A stretch of 64,000 nt of DNA from positions 186,001 through 250,000 of the forward strand of contig CALIBC010000180.1 in assembly GCA_938045615.1 (NCBI GenBank). The letters run 5' to 3'. A model generated the notes under the pieces. That model had not been told where the DNA came from, searched no databases, and saw only the letters and a program-made list of their open reading frames with translations. Below, one piece after another: positions 6,882 to 16,441 of this stretch; the first letter of the stretch is position 1; the number at the start of each line of letters is the position of its first letter. Made by a program: the position numbers and the translations under genes. The DNA comes from an uncultured Clostridia bacterium. Its GTDB lineage: Bacteria > Bacillota > Clostridia > Peptostreptococcales > Anaerovoracaceae.

Positions 6882-8399
6882 ATGGAATTTAAAAAAAACT
6901 TAAAATCAATACAAGAAGCGACGAATTTGGCCGTTTTGGGAAGAAAAGCCGCAGAAGCTCTGGAGGAATACAGCGAAGAGCAGATAGACAGGATAATTAA
7001 AAATATGGTCAGAGTTGGGGAAGAACATGCTTTTGAGCTTGCCAAGATGGCCGTGGAAGAAACCGGATTCGGAATCGTTGAAGACAAGGTGTACAAGAAT
7101 CATATGGCAACGGGAATGTTGTATGAATCGATCCGAGACATGAAGACAGCCGGAATCATAAATGAGGACAAAGAGAAAAAGACTGTGGAGTTGGCAGTGC
7201 CTGTTGGATTGATAATGGGCATTGTGCCATCCACCAATCCGACATCGACAGTGCTTTTCAAGGCAATTATTGCACTTAAGGCGAGAAATCCCATAATCTT
7301 TTCTCCGCACCCGTCAGCCGCAGGATGCACCAGGCGAGCAGCCGAACTTATGGAAGAAGCAGCTGTCGAGGCGGGAGCGCCGGCCAATTCGGTGAACTGT
7401 TTAAAAACCCTTTCCATGGAAGCCACCGATGCACTTATGCATGCCAAGGAAGTGAAACTTATTATTGCCACCGGAGGTCCGGGAATGGTGAAAGCCGCGT
7501 ACAGCGCAGGAAAACCGGCAATAGGGGTAGGAGCAGGAAACTCGCCGGCTTACATAGAAAAAACAGCTAAGGTGAAAGAAGCCGTTGAGAGAATTATGGC
7601 AAGCAAGACCTTTGACAACGGAACGGTTTGCGCATCCGAACAATCGATAATATGCGAGTATTCAAATGAGGCTGAAGTGATGTCCGAACTGAAGAAACAG
7701 GGCGGCTACTTTATGACGGAAGAAGAAACAAAGAAAGTTTGTAAACTTCTGTTCAAACACGGAACGGCCATGAATGCAAAGTTCGTCGCCAAGAACCCTC
7801 AGGTAATCGCGGATGCAGCGGGCATCACGATTCCGGAAAAGACGAGACTTCTAATAGGGCGGCAGAAGGGTGTGGGAGAGGACAGCCCTTTGTCACACGA
7901 GAAACTTACGACCGTTATTGCTTTTTATACGGTATCTGACTGGGAAGAGGCCTGCGAACTTTCCATCAAGCTTTTACAAAACGGTATAGGGCACACTATG
8001 AGCATACATACGGAATCACCCGAAATGGCGCTCAGATTTGCGGCAAAACCGGCATCGAGGATACTGGTTAACACGGGGGGAACTCAAGGCGGAACGGGAG
8101 CATCGACAGGTCTTGCCCCGTCGTTCACTCTCGGATGCGGTACTATGGGAGGTTCTTCAGTTTCGGAAAATGTGACTCCACTTCACCTAATCAATAAGAA
8201 AGTGCTCGCTTACGGAATAAAAGATGTCAGAACTCTGTCCGAAAAAGATGCCGTCTTTCAAAAATATCACGGAGGAGAAAACAGATGTGATTCTCATAGC
8301 GCAAGCGATGGGATATCCATTACTCCAAAAGAGCTTAAGGAGCTGATCGTGGAAGTGATGGACGCCATGGAAAAAGAGCGGATGGAAAAAGAGCGGTAA
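6882..8399 (+). CDS. eutE: CoA-acylating acetaldehyde dehydrogenase EutE
   Basis: EutE oxidises acetaldehyde to acetyl-CoA inside the compartment. The 505-residue protein has the aldehyde dehydrogenase fold with NAD-binding and catalytic motifs; the nucleophile is Cys250 in DNGTVCASEQS. Unlike enterobacterial EutE, there is no N-terminal targeting helix. Instead a C-terminal linker from about residue 470 leads to SITPKELKELIVEVMDAMEK, a probable encapsulation helix. The gene ends with a 15-base tandem duplication (8367-8396) that repeats MEKER. It follows AGGAGGACGAG. Confidence 0.94.
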   Translation: MEFKKNLKSIQEATNLAVLGRKAAEALEEYSEEQIDRIIKNMVRVGEEHAFELAKMAVEETGFGIVEDKVYKNHMATGMLYESIRDMKTAGIINEDKEKKTVELAVPVGLIMGIVPSTNPTSTVLFKAIIALKARNPIIFSPHPSAAGCTRRAAELMEEAAVEAGAPANSVNCLKTLSMEATDALMHAKEVKLIIATGGPGMVKAAYSAGKPAIGVGAGNSPAYIEKTAKVKEAVERIMASKTFDNGTVCASEQSIICEYSNEAEVMSELKKQGGYFMTEEETKKVCKLLFKHGTAMNAKFVAKNPQVIADAAGITIPEKTRLLIGRQKGVGEDSPLSHEKLTTVIAFYTVSDWEEACELSIKLLQNGIGHTMSIHTESPEMALRFAAKPASRILVNTGGTQGGTGASTGLAPSFTLGCGTMGGSSVSENVTPLHLINKKVLAYGIKDVRTLSEKDAVFQKYHGGENRCDSHSASDGISITPKELKELIVEVMDAMEKERMEKER

Positions 8400-8516
8400 G
8401 AGCAGATATGTAAGCAAGATGAGCATTAAACAATCATCTATTTAAATGTGACAATGACAAAACAATGTGATACATTATCATCATACACTGATTCTTTATA
8501 TGGATGGGGTGAATAT

Positions 8517-9179
8517 ATGTATATAGATATAGAAGATTTGAAAGCGGCGGTTTTAAGTGCTGTGGAGACAGAAACCCTAAAGAGATTAAATGAAATGGGA
8601 AATGAGGGGTTTGAAATACCGGTAGGTATCTCAAACCATCATATCCATCTTACCCGAAAGGATATAGATGTATGCTTTGGGAAGGGACATCAACTGACAC
8701 CGATCAAAGAGCTTTCGCAGCCGGGTCAGTTTGCGTGCGAGGAAACTGTGACGATATGTGGACCAAAGGGTGCAATTGAAAAGATAAGGGTTTTAGGTCC
8801 CGAAAGAAAAGCAACCCAAGTTGAGCTTTTTGTGACGGACAATTTTAAGTTGGGCATAAAAGCGCCACTGCGCCTTTCCGGGGATTTAGAGGCAAGCGCT
8901 CCGATTACGATAGTCGGGCCGAAAGGTTCCGTCTACAAGGAGGAAGCCGCAATAGTGGCACAGAGACACATTCATATGACACTTCAAGATGCCGAGCATT
9001 TTGGGGTGAATGACGGTGATAATGTGTTGGTCATGGTCAAGGGTGAAAGAGGCGGAATATTAAACAATGTTATAATCCGTGCAAATGACACTTCCAAGCT
9101 TGACTTTCACATTGATACCGAGGAAGCCAACGCCGTGGGGCTCAGCAACGGAAGCAAGGTCCGGCTCATCAAAAAGTGA
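8517..9179 (+). CDS. pduL: Phosphate propanoyl/acetyltransferase PduL
   Basis: PduL converts acetyl-CoA and phosphate to acetyl-phosphate and recycles CoA in the compartment lumen. From ATG 8517 the product is 220 residues. Two beta-barrel domains carry the zinc-binding His clusters SNHHIHLTRKD and QRHIHMTLQDA. Residues 1-20 (MYIDIEDLKAAVLSAVETE) form the expected N-terminal encapsulation helix. The ATG follows GGATGGGG with good spacing; a GTG at 8448 in the same frame has no such site. It is the last Eut gene, with a promoter and T-box following. Confidence 0.94.
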   Translation: MYIDIEDLKAAVLSAVETETLKRLNEMGNEGFEIPVGISNHHIHLTRKDIDVCFGKGHQLTPIKELSQPGQFACEETVTICGPKGAIEKIRVLGPERKATQVELFVTDNFKLGIKAPLRLSGDLEASAPITIVGPKGSVYKEEAAIVAQRHIHMTLQDAEHFGVNDGDNVLVMVKGERGGILNNVIIRANDTSKLDFHIDTEEANAVGLSNGSKVRLIKK

Positions 9180-9236
9180 ACTGAGAATTTACAGTCCACG
9201 GAAAATTTTCCTGCGGCGACCGATACAAAATTATTC

Positions 9237-9265
9237 TTCACAGCACGCTGCATCTATGTTAGAAT
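9237..9265 (+). promoter_or_regulatory. Promoter of valS T-box leader
   Basis: TTCACA at 9237-9242 and TAGAAT at 9260-9265 are separated by exactly 17 bases, a good sigma-A pattern. Transcription would start near 9272, which makes the T-box leader unusually short. Confidence 0.65.
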
Positions 9266-9271
9266 AAGCCG

Positions 9272-9404
9272 TAATTGAATGGGGCGTGGAGAATACCTAT
9301 AGAACGCCGTTTGCAAATACGTGGGTTATGATCGCGTTCGTAACAAAGGTGGCACCGCGGAATATTTCGTCCTTTGCAATTGAATTTGCAAAGGATATTT
9401 TTTT
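9272..9404 (+). promoter_or_regulatory. T-box leader with terminator/antiterminator ahead of valS
   Basis: The T-box core AAAGGTGGCACCGCGG is at 9345-9360. AAAGG at 9345-9349 can pair with CCTTT at 9371-9375 to form the antiterminator, and CCTTTGCAA can instead pair with TTGCAAAGG (to 9394) to form a terminator followed by seven T. Upstream, GTTATG/CGTAAC (9325-9344) forms a likely stem III and GGCGT/ACGCC (9283-9308) a very short stem I. Uncharged tRNA should stabilise the antiterminator and allow valS transcription. The specifier codon cannot be fixed by eye. Confidence 0.88.
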
Positions 9405-9436
9405 AAAAACCATTGGAGAAAGAAGAGGGGGATTAT

Positions 9437-12154
9437 ATGGGGAAAAACCTGTCCAAGACTTACAGTCCTAAAGAATTTGAAGAACGCATCTATAAGATGT
9501 GGGAAGAGAGCGGATCTTTTCATGCCGAGATAGATGAGAAGAAAAAGCCGTTTACCATAGTAATGCCGCCGCCGAACATAACAGGACAACTTCATATGGG
9601 TCATGCGCTGGATCAGACGCTGCAGGATGTGCTGACAAGATGGAAGAGAATGCAGGGATATTCAGCTTTGTGGCTTCCGGGATCGGATCATGCGAGCATC
9701 GCGACAGAAGTAAAAGTCGTGGAGAAGATAAGAAGCGAGGAGGGTCTGGAGAAAGAAGACATCGGAAGAGAAGAATTCCTGAAACGCGCATGGCAATGGA
9801 AAGAAGAGTACGGTGGCAGGATTACGCGACAGTGCCGAAAACTCGGCGATTCATGCGACTGGGAGAGAGAACGCTTTACAATGGATGAAGGCTGTAGCAG
9901 GGCGGTCAGGGCTTTTTTTGTGAAACTGTATAAGCAGGGACTCATATATAGGGGGAACAGACTGGTCAATAGGTGCCCAAGTTGCGGAACATCTCTTTCC
10001 GATGCAGAGGTTGAGCACGAAGACAAGGAGGGTATGTACTGGTATTTCAGATATCCTGCGGCGGAAAAAGGCAGAAAGGATGTCGTGGTAGCAACCTCAA
10101 GACCTGAAACAATGTTCGGCGATGTGGCGATTGCTGTAAGTCCGGACGATGAAAGGTATTCGGATATGGTGGGGCAAAAGGTGATTTTACCACTTGTCGG
10201 TAGGGAAATCCCTATAATAGCGGATCCTTATCCCGATCCGGAAAAGGGGACAGGTGCCGTAAAAATAACGCCGGCGCATGACCCCAACGATTTTGAGGTT
10301 GGAGAAAGGCACGGACTTGAAATTATAGCGTGCATAGATCCCGATGCCGTAATGAATGAAAAGGCAGGTAAATATGTGGGGATGGACAGGTACGAGTGCC
10401 GAAAAGCGTGGGTGGAAGATCTGGAAAAAGCAGGATATCTTGTAAAGACGGAAACTCTGAGCATACCTGTCGGTAAGTGTTACAGATGTGGGACGATAAT
10501 AGAACCGATGCTCTCGGAACAGTGGTTTGTAAAGATGGAGACGCTTGCAAAACCGGCTATAGAGGCGGCTGAATCAGGAGAACTCAAACACATCCCAAAA
10601 AGATTTGAAAAAACGTATCTGCACTGGCTTCATGAGATTCACGACTGGTGCATCTCAAGACAGCTTTGGTGGGGACACAGAATTCCTGCGTGGTATTGTG
10701 AAACTTGTGGTGAGACGGTGGTGACGGAGGAAACACCGAAGCTTTGCCCAAAGTGTGGCGGAGCAAAGCTCAAACAGGATGAAGATGTGCTTGACACATG
10801 GTTCTCATCCGCATTATGGCCTTTTTCCACTTTGGGATGGCCTGACGATACACCGGAATTGAAATATTTTTATCCCACGAGTGTTATGGTTACGGGTTAT
10901 GACATTATATTCTTTTGGGTGGTCAGGATGGTGTTCTCCGGCTGTGAAGCGATGAAAGAGATCCCTTTTGAAAAAGTGTATATACATGGTCTGGTGCGGG
11001 ATTCGCAGGGCAGAAAGATGAGTAAATCTCTCGGAAACGGCATAGATCCACTTCGGGAAATAGAAAAATACGGAGCCGATGCGTTGCGTTTTACCCTCAT
11101 AACCGGAATCACGCCGGGAAATGACATGCGGTATCAGGATGAGAAAATCCTAGCTGCGAGAAACTTTGCAAACAAGCTTTGGAATGCGGCAAGATTTGCG
11201 ATAATGAACCTTCGTGATGAAAACGAAGATTTTTTGCCTCTTGCAGACGGAGCCGAGGATGAAGATTTTGACCCGACGTGCATGGATCTGAAAGTTGAAG
11301 ACAAGTGGATCGTCAGTCGTGTCAACGATGCGGTCTCTTATGTGACTGATACCATGGAAAAACTCGATCTGGCGCTTGCGGGACAACGAATATATGATTT
11401 GATCTGGAATGAATACTGTGACTGGTACATAGAGATAGTAAAAAAACGGCTTTGGGGAGATGATGAAGAGGATAAGATCGTAGTGCGCTCCATGCTGGTC
11501 TATGTTTTAAAAAAGATGCTCAAACTTTTGCATCCGCACATGCCGTTCATAACCGAAGAGATATGGAGCTACCTGCCCCATTCCCAAAGCAATTCCGGAA
11601 AGTCATCATACCTTATCAATGCAAAATGGCCCAAGGCGCACGATGCGCACTGCTTCAAAAAGGAAGAGAGCATGCTCGCGACTGCAATGGATGCGATAAC
11701 GGCTATCCGTAATGTGAGAGCCGAAGCCAATGCCTCGCCGTCAAGGAGATTGAATGCGGCGATACTTGCACAGGGGGAATATCTTGAGAGGATTGAATCT
11801 GCGGGAAGATATATCAAAGAACTTGCGAACATCAGAGAATTGAAATTCATGGACAAGCAGGTGAACGAACCTCAGGACGGTATGTCCGCCGTAATCCCGG
11901 GAGCGCAGATATTCATCCCGCTTGAGGATCTGGTGGATCTGGATGCGGAACTTGAGCGGCTTGCCAAGGAGAAAGAACGCCTTACCAAAGAGGTTAAGCG
12001 AGTGGAAAAGAAACTTTCAAACGAGAGCTTCACAAGCAAAGCGCCGCAGAAGATAGTGGATGAAGAGAAAGAAAAGAAAGTGAAGTATGAACTGATGCTC
12101 GAAAAGGTTCTGGATAGGATCGAAAATGTCAAAAGCAAGGTCAAGGGGAAATAG
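9437..12154 (+). CDS. valS: Valyl-tRNA synthetase
   Basis: This class I synthetase (905 residues from ATG 9437) charges tRNA-Val. It has the HIGH-type motif in PPNITGQLHMGHALD, the KMSKS motif in GRKMSKSLGNG, the CP1 editing domain around DVVVATSRPETMFGDVA, Cys-pair zinc sites (RCPSCGTSL, CETCGETV and CPKCGG), the anticodon-binding domain and a C-terminal coiled coil (LDAELERLAKEKERLTKE). ATG 9437 follows AGAAGAGGGGG; the TTG at 9413 lies before that site. It is controlled by the T-box. Confidence 0.97.
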   Translation: MGKNLSKTYSPKEFEERIYKMWEESGSFHAEIDEKKKPFTIVMPPPNITGQLHMGHALDQTLQDVLTRWKRMQGYSALWLPGSDHASIATEVKVVEKIRSEEGLEKEDIGREEFLKRAWQWKEEYGGRITRQCRKLGDSCDWERERFTMDEGCSRAVRAFFVKLYKQGLIYRGNRLVNRCPSCGTSLSDAEVEHEDKEGMYWYFRYPAAEKGRKDVVVATSRPETMFGDVAIAVSPDDERYSDMVGQKVILPLVGREIPIIADPYPDPEKGTGAVKITPAHDPNDFEVGERHGLEIIACIDPDAVMNEKAGKYVGMDRYECRKAWVEDLEKAGYLVKTETLSIPVGKCYRCGTIIEPMLSEQWFVKMETLAKPAIEAAESGELKHIPKRFEKTYLHWLHEIHDWCISRQLWWGHRIPAWYCETCGETVVTEETPKLCPKCGGAKLKQDEDVLDTWFSSALWPFSTLGWPDDTPELKYFYPTSVMVTGYDIIFFWVVRMVFSGCEAMKEIPFEKVYIHGLVRDSQGRKMSKSLGNGIDPLREIEKYGADALRFTLITGITPGNDMRYQDEKILAARNFANKLWNAARFAIMNLRDENEDFLPLADGAEDEDFDPTCMDLKVEDKWIVSRVNDAVSYVTDTMEKLDLALAGQRIYDLIWNEYCDWYIEIVKKRLWGDDEEDKIVVRSMLVYVLKKMLKLLHPHMPFITEEIWSYLPHSQSNSGKSSYLINAKWPKAHDAHCFKKEESMLATAMDAITAIRNVRAEANASPSRRLNAAILAQGEYLERIESAGRYIKELANIRELKFMDKQVNEPQDGMSAVIPGAQIFIPLEDLVDLDAELERLAKEKERLTKEVKRVEKKLSNESFTSKAPQKIVDEEKEKKVKYELMLEKVLDRIENVKSKVKGK

Positions 12155-12191
12155 CCCGGAAATAAATTCAAGGAAAGTGAGCGACAAGAAA

Positions 12192-13493
12192 ATGGATGCA
12201 ATTTCCCGCATACACGGCTATCTGAAGTTCGGCATCGTGCTCGGACTTACACGTATGAACCGCCTTATGGAGAAACTTGGCAATCCTCAAGATGCGCTTG
12301 ATGTGATACACGTGGCTGGGACCAACGGAAAGGGTTCAGTTTGCAGATACGTATATGAAGTGCTACGAGAGGCGGGTTACCATGTGGGATTGTATACATC
12401 CCCATACCTTGAAATTTTCAACGAAAGAATAGAATTTGACGGAAAATACATAAGCGACGATGAACTGGAAAACGTCGCGATCACCGTATGCGATGCGGCA
12501 GATGCCATGCTCGCCGACGGGATGGATCCGCCGACGGAGTTTGAGATAGTGACGGCAATGGCGTTTTTGTATTTCAGACAGAAGGGCTGCGACTATGTGG
12601 TTCTTGAGGTTGGACTCGGGGGAAGAGGTGATTCGACTAACATTGTAAAAAGCCCTTTGTGCTCGGTGATAACATCAATATCAAAGGATCATACTGACAG
12701 ACTCGGAGAAACGATTCCCGAAATTGCGACAGAAAAGGCAGGGATAATCAAGGAAAACTGCCCTGTTGTAGTAGGCTCCGAGGATGAGGAAGCAAAGGCG
12801 GTGTTCAGAAAAAAAGCAAATGAAATGAATGCGCCGATGTTTGATGCCGCAAGAACCGCGCGGAACATAAAAAGGGAGGACATGGACGGATCATTGTTTT
12901 CTGTGGAAATACTGGACAAAAATTACCGCGGCATAGAAATTTCGATGGCGGGAAGACACCAGACAGAGAATGCCATATGCGCGCTCTATGCCATTGAGGT
13001 GCTGCGCAGGCAAGGGAAAATCGATGTTTCCACAGCTGACATACGCAAGGGCATGAAGAAAGCCGTAAATCACGGCAGAATGGAAATACTTTCAAAAGAA
13101 CCGTACATATTGATAGACGGTGCTCATAACGCAGACGGCGCAAGAGCACTGAAAGAAACTGTGCTAAAAAATTTTGCGGGGAAAAAGATACTTATGGTGA
13201 CCGGTATTCTCGCAGACAAGGAAGTGGAGCAGGCGGCGCATCATTTCAGAGAGATCGCCTCAGAATTCATAGTGACAGAACCCGCAAACCCAAGGGCTTT
13301 GAAAACCGTGGAATTTGCCCGCATCATAGGAAAGCTCGGAGGAAAGTGTACTGAGATACCCGATCCGAAAGATGCGGTAAAACAGGCCATGGACGGGCGT
13401 GAACGCTATGACTTGATCGTATTTGCAGGTTCCCTCTACCTGATAGGGGATATAAGAAGCGATATATTGTATTACTGTGGAAAGATGAGTTGA
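12192..13493 (+). CDS. folC: Bifunctional folylpolyglutamate / dihydrofolate synthase
   Basis: This Mur-ligase-family enzyme adds glutamate to folates. From ATG 12192 it is 433 residues, the usual length. Motifs include the P-loop VAGTNGKGSVCRYV, the family stretch YTSPYLEIFNERI, EVGLGGRGDSTN and the C-terminal DGAHNADGARAL. An upstream in-frame ATG at 12126 lies inside valS and would add 22 poorly conserved basic residues. The gap of 37 bases to valS suggests co-transcription under the T-box. Confidence 0.95.
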   Translation: MDAISRIHGYLKFGIVLGLTRMNRLMEKLGNPQDALDVIHVAGTNGKGSVCRYVYEVLREAGYHVGLYTSPYLEIFNERIEFDGKYISDDELENVAITVCDAADAMLADGMDPPTEFEIVTAMAFLYFRQKGCDYVVLEVGLGGRGDSTNIVKSPLCSVITSISKDHTDRLGETIPEIATEKAGIIKENCPVVVGSEDEEAKAVFRKKANEMNAPMFDAARTARNIKREDMDGSLFSVEILDKNYRGIEISMAGRHQTENAICALYAIEVLRRQGKIDVSTADIRKGMKKAVNHGRMEILSKEPYILIDGAHNADGARALKETVLKNFAGKKILMVTGILADKEVEQAAHHFREIASEFIVTEPANPRALKTVEFARIIGKLGGKCTEIPDPKDAVKQAMDGRERYDLIVFAGSLYLIGDIRSDILYYCGKMS

Positions 13494-13532
13494 CCGTTCC
13501 GGGAAGCATTTGAGGACGTGACATTTTCATTA

Positions 13533-13561
13533 TTGATATGAATGTATGTTCATGGTAAGAT
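13533..13561 (+). promoter_or_regulatory. Promoter of surface-protein island
   Basis: TTGATA (13533-13538) and TAAGAT (13556-13561) are 17 bases apart. Transcription would start near 13568, giving a leader of about 185 bases before the first surface-protein gene. The rest of this 259-base gap holds the structured leader listed separately. Confidence 0.6.
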
Positions 13562-13620
13562 AGCAATTGTTTGGAAACGGCGAGAAATTTTACAAGACGC
13601 ACGGGAAAATGATATACGGC

Positions 13621-13689
13621 GCATGGAGAGCTGCGGCTTCTGATTTTCATGGCGGAGAGCAAGCCGAAAAAACGAGCCGCAAGTCATGC
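13621..13689 (+). promoter_or_regulatory. Structured 5' leader of first surface-protein gene
   Basis: GCATG (13621-13625) pairs with CATGC (13685-13689), enclosing GCGGCT (13633-13638) paired with AGCCGC (13675-13680). CGGCTT (13634-13639) can instead pair with AAGCCG (13661-13666). The two inner pairings exclude each other, as in a switch. No known riboswitch consensus fits. Confidence 0.4.
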
Positions 13690-13752
13690 GTAAAGCCCTG
13701 CGGATTCCGATTTTCCCGACATAAAACATAAAAAAGATAGGAGAGAAAAATA

Positions 13753-16335
13753 ATGAAGAAACTTTTTATTCGTAATGTCATGTTGATGTTGTCGGCTTTT
13801 ATTGTCGTATGCATGGCGGGTGTTTTGAGTGTCCATGCGACGCACGGTGTAAAAACGGTCAAATCCGTGAAGCAGAGCGATGAAGCGTGGAAAGGTAAGG
13901 ATGACTTGGCAGAGCCCAAACTTAAAGACGATGTTTACCAAATATCGTCTGGAGCGGAACTTGCTTGGTTCGCAAAAAAGATAAATGAAAGCATGGCTTC
14001 GACCCTCAAGGCCGTTCTTGTCAAGGATATAGACCTGGGCAATCAACTCTGGACGCCTATAGGTGATAAAATGCGTTCTGAATTCAAAGGGGAGTTTGAC
14101 GGCAACGGAAAGACCGTATCGGGACTGAAGATAGAGACGGATCAGACATCTTGGGCTCTTTTCGGGCATGTCACAAGCGGAACTGTTAAGAACCTTACGG
14201 TCAGCGGAACTGTTAAAAACACAAACGGAATTCCATCCGGAAAGAGTGTTGTAGCGGGAATTGTGGGTTCGCTTTCAGGAAGAAAAAACCAACCGGCACT
14301 TATTAAAAACTGCATCAGCAACGTAAACGTTACCGGAGGTAATAAAGTTGGCGGTATTGTTGGAACGACTTCAGGAGCAGGGGCGTCGGAATTAGGAAGA
14401 ATAGAAAACTGTGCCAGCTACGGAAATCTTGATGCAATAGGTAACATTGGAGGAATTGTGGGAAGCGTAGAATCGCCAATTACTGTCACCGATTCATACA
14501 ACAGAGGTAACACAAGCGCATCGGGATTCAACGTTGGAGGAATTGTAGGCTATATGTCGCACACAAAGGCAAAGGTAGCTAACTGCTATACCACAGGTTC
14601 TGTATCCGGCAAAAGTGCTCATTCCGTTATAGGCAAAAAAGAGGGCGGTACTGTCGATAATTGCTACTATCTGTCATCACTTACGGCAGACACGAATGCC
14701 GCAGCCATATCGGAAGAGGATCTAAAAGCGATGAAGTTCTCCGCTCCGATCACGTCATTTGTCAAGGCACCTTCCGGTGTGAATGACGGATTTCCGATTT
14801 TTGAATTCCAAAAACCGGCCGAAGAACCCGGAGCCGATCTCGACGGACTCAACAAGGCAATAGAGCAAGCAACCGACTGCAACGACGAGCTTCTTAAAAA
14901 CGATGCGTATAAAGATGTGTCGGATAAGCTTAAGGCTGAAATAGAAAAGGCGCAGGCAATCGCAGGCAGCGGAATCAAAGCGTCGGAACAGAACAAAGTG
15001 GATGCCGCAGCCGCAGAGTTGAACGCCGCAGTGGAAAATGCTAAAAAAGAAAAAGAGAAAATTGACGCCAAGATTGCCGATGATGCAGAGAAAGCAAGGC
15101 TTATGGCCGAAACCGAAAAATTGCTGAATCAGGCAAAAGAAAATGTAAATAATGCTATGGAGAAAGTTAAGGCTACAAAGTCGGCAAAAGACAAGGCATC
15201 ACGTATAGCAGAGGAGGCAAAAGAAGCCAAGGCAAATACAGACATAAGCAAGGAAGCGTTGAGAATCGCTACAGACGAGAGTGCCGGAGCCGTAAAGGCG
15301 TATGAAAGCGCAGAAAAGAATCTTTCAGATGCGCAAAAACTCAACGAGGAGCTGATTCTGATTGCAAATGCGGTCAAGGATTCGGAAAACGCTGCTGCGG
15401 CCAAGATCAAAGCGGATGAAGCCGCATCAAAAGCGGTATCGATAAAAGAAAAAATAGAAGCGGTGGACGGTTTTGTTGAGGAAGTAGGCACGGCTTCCGC
15501 AAATGCCGAAAAAGCTTTCGGTGAATACAAGGCTGGAGAAGAAAAACACAATAAGGCTGAAGAAGAAAAGGCCAAGGAAGAAGCACGTAAAAAAGCTGAA
15601 GCTGAAAAAGCGGCGGCTGAAAAAGAAGCAAAGAGAAAAGCAGCTGAAAAAGCTCAAAAGAAAGCCGCAGAGCAGGCCGCAAAGAAAGTGGCGGATGAGA
15701 AAAAAGCAAAAGATGCAAAAGAAAAAGTTCCGTCCGATGAGGTTGCAGAAAAAGCGGCGGAAAGCCAAGGTGTCGTGCGGATCGTTGATGTGAAGGTCAA
15801 AGGCGATGTCAAGAAAGGCACGTTGACACTGATGTTCAAGGCAGGAAACAGCGACACAAATTACAGAGTGGCATTCAGAGAAAACCGCAGTTCCGAGTGG
15901 AAGTATATTTGGACCGGCGGACTTTCAAAAACTACAATAAGGTCAATGCGCAAGAACGGTCTATATGAGGTAAAAGTAGCGGCGTACAGAAACAAAGAGG
16001 GTGTATGGACGCGCAGTGCATGGTCAGACACAAAGAATGTATTCTACGCAGGCACAAAAGCCAAGCTAAAAGGCGAAAGACGTTCATTTGCCGTAAACGC
16101 GACAAAAGTGACAGGCGCAAGCGGAGTGACTGTGAAATATTCGCCTAAGAAAAACATGCGTAAGGTGAAGCACAGGAAATTTACGGCTTCGGCGCTAAAG
16201 AAAAATAAGTTGGTGAAAATAAAAAAACTCAGGAAAAACAGTAGATATTTTGTAACGGTGGCACCTTTTAAAAACTATAAAGGTAAGATCTATTACGGCC
16301 TTGAGTCTAAAGTAAAAAAGGTAAGATCAAAATAA
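13753..16335 (+). CDS. Secreted surface protein: GLUG repeats, FIVAR, coiled coil, Fn3-like C-terminus
   Basis: The 860-residue product has a signal peptide (basic start, then a hydrophobic run ending at about residue 30, SVHA). Residues 50-160 precede GLUG-type repeats (about 165-290) with recurring GGIVG units. A FIVAR-like domain (about 361-440) is followed by a long Ala/Lys/Glu coiled coil (about 440-670). Two basic Fn3-like domains close the protein (from about 673). There is no LPxTG motif. It shares its N-terminal layout (DVYQISSGAELAWFA) with the next protein, so the two are paralogues. Adhesion is a plausible role, not shown. ATG follows AGGAGAG. Confidence 0.85.
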   Translation: MKKLFIRNVMLMLSAFIVVCMAGVLSVHATHGVKTVKSVKQSDEAWKGKDDLAEPKLKDDVYQISSGAELAWFAKKINESMASTLKAVLVKDIDLGNQLWTPIGDKMRSEFKGEFDGNGKTVSGLKIETDQTSWALFGHVTSGTVKNLTVSGTVKNTNGIPSGKSVVAGIVGSLSGRKNQPALIKNCISNVNVTGGNKVGGIVGTTSGAGASELGRIENCASYGNLDAIGNIGGIVGSVESPITVTDSYNRGNTSASGFNVGGIVGYMSHTKAKVANCYTTGSVSGKSAHSVIGKKEGGTVDNCYYLSSLTADTNAAAISEEDLKAMKFSAPITSFVKAPSGVNDGFPIFEFQKPAEEPGADLDGLNKAIEQATDCNDELLKNDAYKDVSDKLKAEIEKAQAIAGSGIKASEQNKVDAAAAELNAAVENAKKEKEKIDAKIADDAEKARLMAETEKLLNQAKENVNNAMEKVKATKSAKDKASRIAEEAKEAKANTDISKEALRIATDESAGAVKAYESAEKNLSDAQKLNEELILIANAVKDSENAAAAKIKADEAASKAVSIKEKIEAVDGFVEEVGTASANAEKAFGEYKAGEEKHNKAEEEKAKEEARKKAEAEKAAAEKEAKRKAAEKAQKKAAEQAAKKVADEKKAKDAKEKVPSDEVAEKAAESQGVVRIVDVKVKGDVKKGTLTLMFKAGNSDTNYRVAFRENRSSEWKYIWTGGLSKTTIRSMRKNGLYEVKVAAYRNKEGVWTRSAWSDTKNVFYAGTKAKLKGERRSFAVNATKVTGASGVTVKYSPKKNMRKVKHRKFTASALKKNKLVKIKKLRKNSRYFVTVAPFKNYKGKIYYGLESKVKKVRSK

Positions 16336-16441
16336 CTTACATACAAAAAACAACCGACAAGCAAGCGAAGTGAGGACATGATTCAAGTCCGTGAGATTAA
16401 GCTATGTGGGAACTTTGTCAACAGTTGCGACGTATGTGAAC

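Noticed and set aside
8448..8516. Upstream GTG start for pduL
   Set aside because: No ribosome site there, while ATG 8517 follows GGATGGGG and gives the expected encapsulation helix at the N-terminus.
13568..13752. c-di-GMP-I riboswitch in the surface-protein leader
   Set aside because: The required conserved loops and A-rich core are not present.
15000..15860. Long frames in other phases across the Ala/Lys/Glu region
   Set aside because: They arise from biased codons of the coiled coil and have no ribosome sites or known motifs.
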